Assembly: GCF_014699035.1 (NCBI RefSeq)
Contig: NZ_JACXAA010000009.1
Location: 124,001-188,000 of the forward strand
Source: Spirosoma validum
GTDB taxonomy: Bacteria; Bacteroidota; Bacteroidia; Cytophagales; Spirosomataceae
Direction: 5' to 3'
DNA: 64,000 bases
The position numbers were made by a program, and so were the translations under genes. This document shows positions 34,014-43,532 of this stretch, piece after piece. The notes under the pieces are model-generated. The model did no database searches. It was not told the origin of the DNA and saw only the letters and a program-made list of their open reading frames with translations. Numbering within the stretch: position 1 is the first letter of the stretch; each line of letters opens with the position of its first letter.

Positions 34014-34634
34014 ATGGAAAATAAAGACACTTTAGACGAGCAGGCGTCTGCCAATACCCAACAACCTGACAACCTGACCACCGAACCGTCGGACCGCGAT
34101 GAGGCCGTAACGATCAACGGCGGGGAGCCCGAAGACACTACAGAAGGAAATTCTGCAGAAGGTTTCGTGGCAGAGACCGGATCGCCGGACCGCAACAAGA
34201 TCGGCAGTGAATTAGCTGAACTGAAAGATAAATATCTCCGTTTATACGCTGATTTTGAAAATTTTCGCCGACGTACAGCGAAAGAAAAACTCGATTTGAT
34301 CAGCAATGCGAACGAAGGCGTATTGCAGGCATTGATCCCTGTTGTCGACGATTTCGAGCGGGCTATGCAGTCCATTGATAAAACAGACGACGTAGCAGCT
34401 GTAAAAGAAGGCGTTTCGCTGATTTACAACAAGCTTTTCAAGACGTTGGAAAGCAAAGGGCTGAAGCCAATGGCGTCGAAGGGTGAGCCATTTAACGCCG
34501 ACCTGCACGAGTCCGTTACGCAGTTCCCTGCTCCAAGCGACGATCTGAAAGGCAAAGTCATCGACGAAATCGAGAAAGGATACTATTTGAATGACAAAGT
34601 CATTCGGTTTGCAAAAGTTATAGTAGGAAGCTAA
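34014..34634 (+). CDS. grpE: GrpE nucleotide exchange factor
   Basis: A 206-residue co-chaperone that releases ADP from DnaK. The acidic disordered N-terminus (about 1-65) leads to the coiled-coil KDKYLRLYADFENFRRRTAKEK and the family core LLxVVDDFERAMQS. The beta domain ends FNADLHESVTQFPAP and DKVIRFAKVIVG. Start 34014 follows the promoter box; ATG 33981 is possible but would sit at the predicted transcript start. dnaJ follows; no dnaK is in the window. Confidence 0.93.
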   Translation: MENKDTLDEQASANTQQPDNLTTEPSDRDEAVTINGGEPEDTTEGNSAEGFVAETGSPDRNKIGSELAELKDKYLRLYADFENFRRRTAKEKLDLISNANEGVLQALIPVVDDFERAMQSIDKTDDVAAVKEGVSLIYNKLFKTLESKGLKPMASKGEPFNADLHESVTQFPAPSDDLKGKVIDEIEKGYYLNDKVIRFAKVIVGS

Positions 34635-34637
34635 AGC

Positions 34638-34735
34638 AGTAAAGCGTGTAGAATGAAACGTGAAGAATAATTGACGATCGTCGACTGTATTCTTCACCGC
34701 TCCGGCGGCCTGGTTTTCATTCTACACGCTTTACT
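34638..34735. repeat. 21-bp perfect inverted repeat between grpE and dnaJ
   Basis: Arms at 34638-34658 and 34715-34735 are perfect 21-bp complements (AGTAAAGCGTGTAGAATGAAA), with inner GTGAAGAATA/TATTCTTCAC pairing. The words match those of the hairpin at 6983-7062. It ends 8 bp before the dnaJ start codon and so lies within the transcript leader. Confidence 0.8.
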
Positions 34736-34743
34736 AAGAAGAT

Positions 34744-35904
34744 ATGGCCACGAAGCGCGATTATTACGAAATTTTGGGCGTTGACAAGAACGTCTCATCG
34801 GAGGATTTGAAGAAAGCTTATCGGAAGATGGCGATCAAGTTCCACCCCGATAAAAACCCCGATGACCCCACTGCCGAAGAGAAATTCAAGGAAGCGGCTG
34901 AGGCTTATGACGTCCTGAATGACCCGCAGAAGAAAGCCCGCTATGATCAGTTTGGTCATGCTGGTATGAGCGGGGCAGCCGGTGGTTACGGAGCTGGTGG
35001 GCCATCGATGGAAGATATTTTTAGTCAGTTTGGCGACGTTTTTGGCGACGATTCACCGTTCGGCAGCTTCTTCCGGGGCGCTCAGGGTGGCGGTGGCCGT
35101 CAGCGTGTTCGGCGTGGTTCTGATCTGCGGATCAAACTGAAACTGAATTTGCAGGAAGTCGCCAACGGTGTTGAGAAAAAAATCAAGGTAAAGCGGCACG
35201 TAACGTGCACGACCTGTGGCGGTAACGGTTCCAAAAATGGAACGGCTGTACAAACCTGCTCAACCTGTCAGGGAACGGGACAAACCCGCAAAGTGGTGAA
35301 CACGATGCTTGGTCAGATGGTATCGACCAGCACCTGTCCCACCTGTAATGGCGAAGGAAAGATTGTAACTGACCGTTGCGACGCTTGTTTTGGTGAAGGC
35401 CGCGTATTGCAGGAGGATGTTATCCCAATCAAAATTCCGGCTGGCGTAGCAGAAGGCATTCAGTTGTCGGTTGGTAGCAAAGGAAACGTACCCCCACGCG
35501 GTGGTGTTGCAGGCGATTTGCTTATCGTGATTGAAGAAGAGGAAGATGCCGACCTTAAACGCGATGGCAATAACGTAGTGTTTGACTTGTACGTTAGCTT
35601 TATCGACGCAGCCATTGGCACTAGTGTTGAAGTGCCCACCATTGACGGCAAAGCCCGTATCACGCTCGATCCGGGTACGCAAAGTGGAAAAATGCTACGA
35701 CTTAAAGGAAAGGGCATTAAGGAATTAAACGGCTATGGTCGGGGTGACGAAATTGTTCACGTTAACGTCTGGACACCCAAGACGCTTTCAGCTGAAGAGC
35801 GTTCGATGCTGGAGAAGTTACGCAACTCGCCCAACTTCCAGCCTAAGCCCAACAAAAACGAGAAAGGCTTCTTCGACAAAATGAAGGATTTCTTTCACGG
35901 ATAA
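34744..35904 (+). CDS. dnaJ: chaperone DnaJ
   Basis: A 386-residue Hsp40. The J domain (1-70) carries HPD at 34-36. A Gly/Phe-rich linker follows. The four zinc-binding repeats are CTTCGGNG, CSTCQGTG, CPTCNGEG and CDACFGEG (about residues 157-223). The C-terminal substrate domains end near FFDKMKDFFHG. It stimulates DnaK ATPase and delivers substrates. It follows grpE in the same direction across a hairpin. Confidence 0.95.
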   Translation: MATKRDYYEILGVDKNVSSEDLKKAYRKMAIKFHPDKNPDDPTAEEKFKEAAEAYDVLNDPQKKARYDQFGHAGMSGAAGGYGAGGPSMEDIFSQFGDVFGDDSPFGSFFRGAQGGGGRQRVRRGSDLRIKLKLNLQEVANGVEKKIKVKRHVTCTTCGGNGSKNGTAVQTCSTCQGTGQTRKVVNTMLGQMVSTSTCPTCNGEGKIVTDRCDACFGEGRVLQEDVIPIKIPAGVAEGIQLSVGSKGNVPPRGGVAGDLLIVIEEEEDADLKRDGNNVVFDLYVSFIDAAIGTSVEVPTIDGKARITLDPGTQSGKMLRLKGKGIKELNGYGRGDEIVHVNVWTPKTLSAEERSMLEKLRNSPNFQPKPNKNEKGFFDKMKDFFHG

Positions 35905-35951
35905 GTAAGCCTCTGTTTAACAGAAAAGCTATTAATCTGTTTTCTAATGCT

Positions 35952-35975
35952 ACGGCCCGGCGCTTGTCGGGCCGT
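35952..35975 (+). terminator. terminator-like hairpin after dnaJ
   Basis: ACGGCCCG (35952-35959) pairs with CGGGCCGT (35968-35975) around a short loop, followed by CTTGCTTG. The U-tract is weak. Confidence 0.5.
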
Positions 35976-36121
35976 CTTGCTTGATGGACTGTTCTGGATA
36001 GAGTACAATTTTATTATCTATAAATAGCTGCTAAATAGTCGTAGGGAGCGAATTAATAGACGTAGCGTATTGTTTTTATTATAGAAAATCAGCTAGAAGC
36101 CTTCCCTGTTTTCTGCCCAAT

Positions 36122-36364
36122 ATGTTCGAAATTTTTGTCGGCGATGTAGTTTACTATACCACAACCGATTATACGTTAGCGAAGGATAAGATTAAGTCGA
36201 TTGTCAGTACGAAGGAGAAGGGAAAAGCAAAGCATATCTATACCCTTTATAATGGTCTTAATAAACTGGAAGGCGAGTTATTCTTAAGCCTGAAGCGTGC
36301 GAAAGATCATTTTGAGCGGTGTAAAATTCAGGTTGCTATACCCAAGGGTTTAGAAACCGAATAG
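36122..36364 (+). CDS. small protein of unknown function (80 residues)
   Basis: A small, charged 80-residue protein without a signal peptide, beginning MFEIFVGDVVYYTTTDYTLA and rich in lysine. No family is recognised. Its base use resembles its neighbours, and an ATG start is present. It is monocistronic, following an AT-rich gap. A real gene is more likely than not. Confidence 0.55.
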   Translation: MFEIFVGDVVYYTTTDYTLAKDKIKSIVSTKEKGKAKHIYTLYNGLNKLEGELFLSLKRAKDHFERCKIQVAIPKGLETE

Positions 36365-36613
36365 CCACCCGCCCCGCCTGTGCCCGCAGCGTGGGGCTTA
36401 TCTTTTCGATACGATCACTAAATCTATGTGTTTTCGATTACAGCAAAGCATGAACTACGGATTTGAACATGACCCAGTGGGACGATCGGATGCTGATGTC
36501 AAACGCTTATAGAGAGGCAAGACGTAAGCTAATCGTAGCTGATTTGAGCTCTCTTACCAACCTTCCCTCAATCCTGGCTCTTATTTGGAAATAGATTTTA
36601 CTTTCCCTCAATT
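36365..36613. other. intergenic DNA without a supported gene
   Basis: The stretch before the operator-like repeats holds a minus-strand frame that partly overlaps it (36507-36749) but no homology, start context or codon signal. I see no gene here. Confidence 0.5.
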
Positions 36614-36720
36614 TTGTCCGCAAGTGAACAGGATTTGTCCAGTTACGGACAATGGTATTAACTGGCACGTGGTACAAGTGGTTGATAATCAGTGGATAAT
36701 TTGATTGGCACAGACTTTGG
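36614..36720 (+). promoter_or_regulatory. TTGTCC operator repeats and sigma-54-like promoter
   Basis: TTGTCC occurs at 36614-36619 and 36635-36640, 21 bp apart, and the second pairs with GGACAA at 36647-36652 as a perfect inverted repeat. Then TTGGCACAGACTTTGG (36705-36720) resembles a sigma-54 -24/-12 element (GG-N10-GC) with the final base changed. It lies 57 bp before the start of the next gene. Both readings are inferences. Confidence 0.4.
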
Positions 36721-36776
36721 ATTAAGTAGGTCAACCAAGTAAGCAACAAATTTCAACCACTAAACACTACACAATC

Positions 36777-37160
36777 ATGTTACCACTAATGAGCAAAGTA
36801 GCTGCCTCGATCCTGTTAAGCGCTTCTACACTGATTAACCCAATTAACCCAACCAATCCAAAAGGATTGTCTTTTGATGCCAGCGCGTATGTTACTGTCA
36901 ACAATCAAGTCCGGCTGGCTGTCGAGAAGACGTCCGACGTACCGGTTGTTGTTTTGTTGCGTAACAAAGATAATCAAGTCCTGTTCCATCAAAACATTTC
37001 CCGAAAAGACGCCAAGTATGCGGTGAAACTGGATGTTAGCGAACTGGCAAATGGGGAATACGAACTGGAAGTGAAGTCGAGTGAAGGCAGTATCCGCAAG
37101 CAGTTAAACCTGTCTAATCAAGCTGTCGTGCAACCCCGACGTACGATCACGCTCCAATAG
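36777..37160 (+). CDS. small exported beta-rich protein
   Basis: A 127-residue protein. The N-terminus MLPLMSKVAASILLSASTLI is a signal peptide. The rest reads as a small beta-sandwich (VVVLLRNKDNQVLFHQNISR, YAVKLDVSELANGEYELEV), like the C-terminal sorting or Ig-like modules common in Bacteroidota. It is too short to be a cargo enzyme. It may be a stand-alone module controlled by the operator-like sites upstream. Function unknown. Confidence 0.7.
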   Translation: MLPLMSKVAASILLSASTLINPINPTNPKGLSFDASAYVTVNNQVRLAVEKTSDVPVVVLLRNKDNQVLFHQNISRKDAKYAVKLDVSELANGEYELEVKSSEGSIRKQLNLSNQAVVQPRRTITLQ

Positions 37161-37209
37161 CCGCAGGTAATGAATACCTGCCAACGAAGCAAAAACAACA
37201 CTACTGAAC

Positions 37210-37243
37210 ACAAACAGCCCCGATACAAATCGGGGCTGTTTGT
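37210..37243. terminator. bidirectional intrinsic terminator
   Basis: ACAAACAGCCCCGAT and ATCGGGGCTGTTTGT are perfect 15-base complements with a 4-base loop. It lies between the small exported protein and the convergent dehydrogenase gene. Confidence 0.85.
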
Positions 37244-37277
37244 GTATCTAAACCTCAGCTATTTAGAGGATCCAATG

Positions 37278-38294
37278 TTAGTTAAGCTCCACTATGGCTT
37301 TGATAACCCCATTGGCGGGGTCGAGCCAGCTTGCAAACGTATCGCGCACCTGCCCGAACGCAACACGATGGGTGATGTAGGTTGTTGGGTCAACCAGCCC
37401 TTGTTTCATACTTGAAATCACATGCTCGAAATCCTGGCGGGTCGCGTTCCGGCTACTCATGAGCGTACCCTCGCGCTTGTGAAATTCAGGATGACTGACG
37501 CAGACGTCGCCTTTCTGAAGACCAACCAGTACGTAGCGGGCACCGTGCGCCATGAACTGAAAGCTGCTGTTAATGGCTTTCTGACTTCCCGTCGCGTCGA
37601 TCACGACCGTGGGCATGTCGCCGTTGGTAATCGTCCGAAGTTGCTCCGCTACGTCGGGAGAAAGGGCATTGACCGTATACGGAACCTTCAATTTATCCTG
37701 ACAGAAAGCCAGCCGGGACTCGTTGATGTCCATCGCAATGACGTTGCCGCCAGCAATGCGGGCAAACTCCATAATACCCAGACCAATCGGCCCCGCGCCA
37801 ACGACTAGCACAAATTCGCCGGGTTGAACGGCGGCCCTTCGCACACCGTGGGCGCCAATGGCCAGTGGTTCTACCAGCGCCAGCGCATCAACGCCAAGGC
37901 CGTCTCCATGCACCAGCGAGTAGGAAGGAACCGATAGATATTCAACCATACCGCCGTCGATGTGTACGCCACTGACCTGTAGGTGCGCACAGCAGTTTGG
38001 TTTGCCCGACCGGCAGGCAATACATGTACCACAGTTGAAGTAAGGGATGAACGTAACAATTTCACCCGGCGAAAAGTCAGGGGCTCCGTCGGCTTCCACT
38101 AGTTCGCCAGCCAGTTCATGACCCAGAATCCGGGGATAGTTAAAGAAGGGTTGGGTACCTTCGAACGCATGCAGGTCCGTTCCACAGATACCGATCCGTT
38201 TAATTTTAATAATAGCCCGACCAGGAGCGGGTGTTGGTTTAACGCCTTGCTGATAATCGAATTGGCCGGGCGTCGTACAGACTAAGGTGTTCAT
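37278..38294 (-). CDS. zinc-dependent dehydrogenase, LgoD/YjjN-like
   Basis: A 338-residue medium-chain dehydrogenase. The catalytic zinc region GICGTDLHAFEG and GHELAG, and the structural-zinc cysteines of YFNCGTCIACRSGKPNCCAH, are intact. The nucleotide loop VVGAGPIGLG is at about residue 160. The stretch SSRNATRQDFEHV and overall order resemble E. coli YjjN/LgoD (L-galactonate 5-dehydrogenase), as far as I recall that sequence. It probably oxidises a sugar acid or polyol. It is the last gene of the DUF3826-SusC-SusD unit, behind a large hairpin. Confidence 0.82.
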   Translation of the reverse strand: MNTLVCTTPGQFDYQQGVKPTPAPGRAIIKIKRIGICGTDLHAFEGTQPFFNYPRILGHELAGELVEADGAPDFSPGEIVTFIPYFNCGTCIACRSGKPNCCAHLQVSGVHIDGGMVEYLSVPSYSLVHGDGLGVDALALVEPLAIGAHGVRRAAVQPGEFVLVVGAGPIGLGIMEFARIAGGNVIAMDINESRLAFCQDKLKVPYTVNALSPDVAEQLRTITNGDMPTVVIDATGSQKAINSSFQFMAHGARYVLVGLQKGDVCVSHPEFHKREGTLMSSRNATRQDFEHVISSMKQGLVDPTTYITHRVAFGQVRDTFASWLDPANGVIKAIVELN

Positions 38295-38310
38295 GGCATA
38301 AAATTTAAAA

Positions 38311-38436
38311 AACTTACCGAAAGACTCCGAGCCGCTTAGGTACCACAGGTTTTAACCCGTTTTTGAATTAGCTCTAGAAACGGATTAAAACCTGTGGTAC
38401 CTGATAAGCCGCCCAGATAAAACTTTCGGTAAGTTT
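38311..38436. repeat. large nested inverted repeat between susD and the dehydrogenase gene
   Basis: Outer arms AACTTACCGAAAG and CTTTCGGTAAGTT and inner arms GGTACCACAGGTTTTAA and TTAAAACCTGTGGTACC form an imperfect stem of about 50 bp with a short loop. It lies in the operon gap and could reduce transcript passage to the dehydrogenase gene or stabilise the susCD part. Confidence 0.75.
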
Positions 38437-38466
38437 AAGAAATACTACCAACCTATTCACTATTCA

Positions 38467-40242
38467 TTAGTTCAATGGATCAAAAGCGCCACCCCAGGTC
38501 GTGTTCTGAATCAGTTTGGGATTGTTATCAATGGCCTGTTGAGGAATGGCAAAAAAGTAATACTCTGGCTTCCAATTGATGGAATACTTTGTATCCAACT
38601 GCTTGAACGTAACCGTAAAGTAATCCGTATAGGCTTTATCCAGACTAACGTTATCGCGGGTCGTTGCGAAATCAGCCGGTACGCCCGTTGTTTTCAGGTT
38701 GATCGTTACGCCCGTCCGTTTGGTGCCGTTCAGCGTTTTTTCGATTAGCTTCCAGCGACGCAGATCCCAGAACCGTTTCCCTTCAAACGCAAATTCGATT
38801 TGACGCTCATACAGGATTGCACTAAACAGTTCGGCACGGGTCATGTTGGCTTTCAGCCCATACATATTGTCCGTTCCCGCTTCAATACCAGCCCGTTTAC
38901 GGACAGCTTTCAGCTGCGTATACGCTTCATCCAACTTGTTAACCCCTACGGCGCTTTCGGCCAGGTTTAACAGCACTTCGGCAAAGCGAATCTCGATCCA
39001 GTCGGTACCTGAATACTGTACTTCGCTGATTGCCGGTGCTGGATTAACGGCTTTACGGGCATAAAAACCCGTATTGGTGGCTTTAGGCTCTACGGTTTTG
39101 CCGCCCGCAAAATACGTCCACAACTTATAAGTGTTATTGCCATTCATTGGCCAGGTTGCTCCATTGTAGGCAATGGTTTTATCGAAGCGGGGATCACGGT
39201 TTTTGTAGAACGACTGATCAGTATACGTGTATTTAGTCGATTCGCCGGGCTTCTTGCCGTCCAGCATCGGGAACGCTTTCACCATTTCCCACGAGGGTTG
39301 GTTGGAGCCTCCGCTTGTGCCCGTATACGATGGACGAGTGGCGTTGTCGTAGCCATTGTTTTTCCGGGCCTGATCGGCCGACGATGTGTTATAGCCTGTT
39401 ATGAGTACAGCTTCCGGGTTATTGACTTCCTGGAACCACAACTGATCGAACGAACTGTTCAGACCATACCCATTGGCTGTCAGCAGATCATACGCCTGTT
39501 TGTTGGCATCGTACGACGCCTGCCATTTAGTTACATCGTCCGTGGGGTTGAACTGCGGACTGGCAGCCGTGAGCAGAACACGACCTTTAAAGGCGGCTGC
39601 TGAACCTTTTGTGATACGTCCCCAGTCGTTTGTCGAAGCCCATTTGCCGGGCACCGAAGCGATGGTCGAATCCAGATCTTTCACAATCAGGGCGAAACTT
39701 TCGGAGGTGGTATTACGAGGCAAAAATGCCTGGTCACGGGCTTCAACGCCCACCGCTGCCAGCGGTGTCAGCACCATCGGAACCCCGCCATACAGACGTA
39801 CCAGATCGAAATAGCGCCAGGCCCGGAAAAACTGCGCCTGCGCCCGGAGCTTGTTTTTCGTAAGCCGAGGCAGGGACCCTCCGTTAACATCACTCAGGAA
39901 CATGTTGATGACGCGAATCTTACCGTAGTTGTTGGCGGCATCAAGCTTCGTACCGAAATCGCCCACCTCGTTAACCAGCAGCGTTCCTTCCAGCAGTTTG
40001 CTTTCGCCGTACGATTCGTCCGTCAGGCTGGTAACGCTCGGCGTGCCTGGTCCTAAGGTTGGAATACCGGCGGGCAGATTCTGGTCGTAGATATAATCGA
40101 GGTTCATCTGCGTAAGCGTCGAATCATTGAAGATCAGCGCCCCGCTGGTTGAACTTAGATCGGTTTTGTCGAGAACCTTCATACAACCCGTCAACGCAAG
40201 CGACGAACAGAAGGCAGCCAAAAATTTATGGGATAGTTTCAT
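38467..40242 (-). CDS. SusD/RagB-family outer-membrane lipoprotein
   Basis: A protein of about 591 residues. Start 40242 gives MKLSHKFLAAFCSSLALTGC with the lipobox cysteine at residue 20; a longer start at 40269 would overlap susC. SusD marks are the helical region RAQAQFFRAWRYFDLVRLYG and the C-terminal LYERQIEFAFEGKRFWDLRRW. It binds glycans at the surface and caps the SusC channel. It begins 16 bp after susC stops. Confidence 0.93.
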   Translation of the reverse strand: MKLSHKFLAAFCSSLALTGCMKVLDKTDLSSTSGALIFNDSTLTQMNLDYIYDQNLPAGIPTLGPGTPSVTSLTDESYGESKLLEGTLLVNEVGDFGTKLDAANNYGKIRVINMFLSDVNGGSLPRLTKNKLRAQAQFFRAWRYFDLVRLYGGVPMVLTPLAAVGVEARDQAFLPRNTTSESFALIVKDLDSTIASVPGKWASTNDWGRITKGSAAAFKGRVLLTAASPQFNPTDDVTKWQASYDANKQAYDLLTANGYGLNSSFDQLWFQEVNNPEAVLITGYNTSSADQARKNNGYDNATRPSYTGTSGGSNQPSWEMVKAFPMLDGKKPGESTKYTYTDQSFYKNRDPRFDKTIAYNGATWPMNGNNTYKLWTYFAGGKTVEPKATNTGFYARKAVNPAPAISEVQYSGTDWIEIRFAEVLLNLAESAVGVNKLDEAYTQLKAVRKRAGIEAGTDNMYGLKANMTRAELFSAILYERQIEFAFEGKRFWDLRRWKLIEKTLNGTKRTGVTINLKTTGVPADFATTRDNVSLDKAYTDYFTVTFKQLDTKYSINWKPEYYFFAIPQQAIDNNPKLIQNTTWGGAFDPLN

Positions 40243-40258
40243 TGGATCGGTTGGAGGT

Positions 40259-43200
40259 TTATAAACCAAGGTTTAAGCCCAGAGAGAAGGAACGTAGTAC
40301 CGGATAAGCATCGTAAGTGCCTGAATACGATTTGTAATCGTACGGGTTATAGAGGTTAAGCGGGTTCGTAGCGACCATATACACCCGAACATTGCTCATG
40401 CCCAGTTTGCTGGTTAAACGGGATGGAAGGCCGTACGAAAGATTGACGTTGCGTACGGAAACCTGGGTTGAGCTTCTGAACCAGTAGTCAGAGCTAACCG
40501 TGTACGTATCCTTGTAATAAGGGCTCGGATACGTAGCATTTGGGTTTTCTGGTGTCCAGTGATCAGCCCAGAAGGCGGGGCGATTCGACGTGGCCGTAGC
40601 TTGTGAACGCGCCGTTCCTTCTACGGCATCCTGTCCGCCGAACGAACCACTGATAACAGCCGCCAGTGAGAAATTCTTGTAAGTCGTGCTGAAGTTGAAG
40701 CCGAACCCGTAGTGGTTACTGGCTTTGCGAGTCAGGAACTGCATGTCGGCATCGGTGATTTTGCCGTCCGGTGCGGTGTACTGACCCGTTGCATCTTTAG
40801 GTCCCCGAATGTCTTCGTAATAAAGCATACCGGGTTTCGGTGCCGCGCCGAAGAGGGTATAGCCCGGATTCTTTTCCAGATAGCTGTCTACGTCCTGCTG
40901 CGTCCGGAACATGCCCAGGTATTTGTAGCCCTGGAAGCCCATATCCGACGAGTTGCCAAGCGGATCTTCGTACGTACCCATCTTACCTCGTTCAACATCA
41001 ACCTTAATTTGCTTATTGTCGCTCCAGGTCAGGAACGTATTGACTTTATACGACCAGTCGCTGGTGATCTTGTCGCTCCAGCCGAACGAAAGTTCTGTTC
41101 CGAAGCCGTCGACAGTCGCGTAGTTTTCGGATGGCAACGTAGCACCAACGATCAGCGGAACCGATGAAGTCAGGGCGGTCAACATGTTATAGCGATGATC
41201 GTAGAATGCATCTACCGTAACCGACAGGCGGTTTTTCAGGAACTGTGCATCCAGGCCGATGTTGTATTTCGTGTTGTTGTCCCAGCGAGCTCCCCGGTTG
41301 GCCATTGCGTTGTTGGGCGTTACCACCAGCGGCCGGTTTGCGTTACCACCAAACACGGCGCCTTTGCCAGTCTGGATTGAATAACTGGTCAGCCAGTTAT
41401 ACGCCTTTGTCGCGTCGCCACCCATAAACCCTAACGAACCGCGCAGCTTCAGAAAGTCGACCCAGCGAACGCTGTTGCGGAAGAAAGGCTCTTCGGAAAT
41501 CACCCAGCCTGCCGAGAACGACGGGAACAGACCCCAGCGATATTCCGGCGCAAACTTGGTCGACGCGTCGTACCGAACAGCCGTTTCGAACAAGTATTTG
41601 TTAGCGTAGTTGTAGTTGATCCGTCCGGCATACGACAGAAAACCCGCTTCCGTTTCCGTTTCGGAGGCCGACTGCGTACCCGTAGCGTAGCGCATGTTAT
41701 CCAGACCGCCAATGATTACACCTTCGGCCATAGCCGCTACCTGATCGGAATGGACTTCGGCCTGCTCGAAGAAAGCAATGGCTGATACCTGGTGCTTGCC
41801 AAACTGATTGTCGTAGTTCAGATAGCCGTTAAACTGATACGTATCGGTATACATTGGGTTGATCCGTACCCGGTCGCCATTGTTCAGCGGAACAATTTTC
41901 AGAACATCACCCCCGTAAATGTGTTTGTGGTCGCCCAGCATCGAGAAGCTATACGTATTATACCATGTACCGTATTGTTTCCCGAACGTGTTGTCGAACG
42001 TGCGGCTGTAAAGAACGCGGGCTTTCAGACCTTTGATAAACGGAATCGAATAATCCAGATTGGCCGTTACGTTCAGACCACTGCCGCGAGTCTGGGTGTA
42101 GTTGTTGGAGTTCTGAATCTCGAAGAAATGGAACGCATTAAAGTCATTCGTACCACCAGTTGCCAGCAGAACCGGAAGGCCGTTGACGTAAGGCGGATTA
42201 AACTGGGACGTATACAGCAAACTTTTCATGTCGTTCTCGGCGTTTTCGCCACCCTGTTTCAGGTAATACATCTTCTTGTTGGAGATGTCGCCACTCAATG
42301 ACAATGCTGCTTTCAGGTTTTTGGTTACCTGCATGTCGGTGCTGGCCCGAAACGTCCATTTGCTCGAATTGATGTTGTCGAAGTTAGCGTCCTGCGCATT
42401 GTACGACGCCCCTGCGAAATAGGTAGCCCTGTCGTTGCCACCACTCACGTTTAAGGCATGACGCACAACGGACGAAGGCTTCCAGGCCTGCCGCAGCCAG
42501 TCAGTATTGTTGTTTTTGAAATAGGCCAGCTCGTCAGGCGAATAAATAACCGGATCGGTGAGTGGTTTACCGGCTGCAATGTTCATGTCATTCAGATACG
42601 TAGCCTGCTCATAGCCGTTCATCATTTTCGGCAACGTAGCATCCGAAATACCGGTTGATCCGCTATAGCTGAATTTAGGCGTACCCGCTTTTCCGCGTTT
42701 GGTCGAAACCACCACAACGCCCTGGTTTGACCGGGCTCCGTAAATAGCAGCGGCCGCATCTTTCAGCACCGAAATCGCATCCACCTCCGATACGTCCAGC
42801 GCGTTGAAATCATCTTCCGACCGCACTACGTTGTCGATTACGTAGAGGGGACGTAACGTACCGCCATCTTTGGCCAGTACGACCGGGTTCCGAATGGTGA
42901 TCTGCGCATTTTCGCCGGGGCGGCTCGTACCACCCGAAACGCCTACGCCCGGCATTTGCCCCACCAGGGCCGCCGATAGACTATTGACGGGTAAGTCCTG
43001 GACGGCTTTCATATCAACCGTAGCAACCGCACCCGTGAGGCTGGCCTTCTTCTGAACGCCATATCCTACAACCACTACCTCACTTAATGCAGCCGCATCT
43101 TCTTCCATCTGGACGACCAGAGACGTACGGCCATTTACTGGAATCTCCTGCGTTTTGAAGCCGATGTAGCTGAAAATCAATGTCTCATTGCCTTTGGGTA

Positions 43201-43471
43201 AATTAAGTCGAAACGTACCTTGGATATCCGTAACCGTTCCGGTTTTGGTGCCTTTAATTAAGACGTTCACGCCCGGTACGACCTGACCCTTGTCATCCTT
43301 AACCGTTCCGGAAATATTTTCCAAGGGCGCTTTCTGCGGAGCAGTGGCTGTGGAGAAGCGGGTTTCCTTTTCGGCGTAACAGACCTCCTCCGCAAGCCCG
43401 CTTAGAATCAGCGCGCAGACCAGCTTTATCGTTCTGGTGAGAAGTTTTTGTGTTTGTAAAGTCGTTATCAT
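40259..43471 (-). CDS. SusC/RagA-family TonB-linked outer-membrane transporter
   Basis: A 1,070-residue TonB-dependent transporter. After a leader comes a carboxypeptidase-regulatory-like domain (ISGTVKDDKGQVVPGVNVLI), the TonB-box-like SEVVVVGYG, and a plug with ISVLKDAAAAIYGARSNQG. The barrel runs to the C-terminal aromatic residues. It imports oligosaccharides with SusD. It forms an operon with the DUF3826 gene upstream (61-bp gap) and susD downstream. Confidence 0.95.
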   Translation of the reverse strand: MITTLQTQKLLTRTIKLVCALILSGLAEEVCYAEKETRFSTATAPQKAPLENISGTVKDDKGQVVPGVNVLIKGTKTGTVTDIQGTFRLNLPKGNETLIFSYIGFKTQEIPVNGRTSLVVQMEEDAAALSEVVVVGYGVQKKASLTGAVATVDMKAVQDLPVNSLSAALVGQMPGVGVSGGTSRPGENAQITIRNPVVLAKDGGTLRPLYVIDNVVRSEDDFNALDVSEVDAISVLKDAAAAIYGARSNQGVVVVSTKRGKAGTPKFSYSGSTGISDATLPKMMNGYEQATYLNDMNIAAGKPLTDPVIYSPDELAYFKNNNTDWLRQAWKPSSVVRHALNVSGGNDRATYFAGASYNAQDANFDNINSSKWTFRASTDMQVTKNLKAALSLSGDISNKKMYYLKQGGENAENDMKSLLYTSQFNPPYVNGLPVLLATGGTNDFNAFHFFEIQNSNNYTQTRGSGLNVTANLDYSIPFIKGLKARVLYSRTFDNTFGKQYGTWYNTYSFSMLGDHKHIYGGDVLKIVPLNNGDRVRINPMYTDTYQFNGYLNYDNQFGKHQVSAIAFFEQAEVHSDQVAAMAEGVIIGGLDNMRYATGTQSASETETEAGFLSYAGRINYNYANKYLFETAVRYDASTKFAPEYRWGLFPSFSAGWVISEEPFFRNSVRWVDFLKLRGSLGFMGGDATKAYNWLTSYSIQTGKGAVFGGNANRPLVVTPNNAMANRGARWDNNTKYNIGLDAQFLKNRLSVTVDAFYDHRYNMLTALTSSVPLIVGATLPSENYATVDGFGTELSFGWSDKITSDWSYKVNTFLTWSDNKQIKVDVERGKMGTYEDPLGNSSDMGFQGYKYLGMFRTQQDVDSYLEKNPGYTLFGAAPKPGMLYYEDIRGPKDATGQYTAPDGKITDADMQFLTRKASNHYGFGFNFSTTYKNFSLAAVISGSFGGQDAVEGTARSQATATSNRPAFWADHWTPENPNATYPSPYYKDTYTVSSDYWFRSSTQVSVRNVNLSYGLPSRLTSKLGMSNVRVYMVATNPLNLYNPYDYKSYSGTYDAYPVLRSFSLGLNLGL

Positions 43472-43532
43472 GCGTGTGTGATTAAGGCAATGGTTGATTT
43501 ATAAGAGTTAATTCGTTCAGTAGCTGTCAAGA

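Noticed and set aside
36507..36749. An 80-codon minus-strand frame in a gap
   Set aside because: It overlaps the operator-like repeats and promoter-like element before the small exported protein, and has no family resemblance.
41792..42301. A 169-codon open frame opposite susC
   Set aside because: It lies fully antisense to a strongly supported SusC gene, has no recognisable domain and fits a mirror artefact of codon use.
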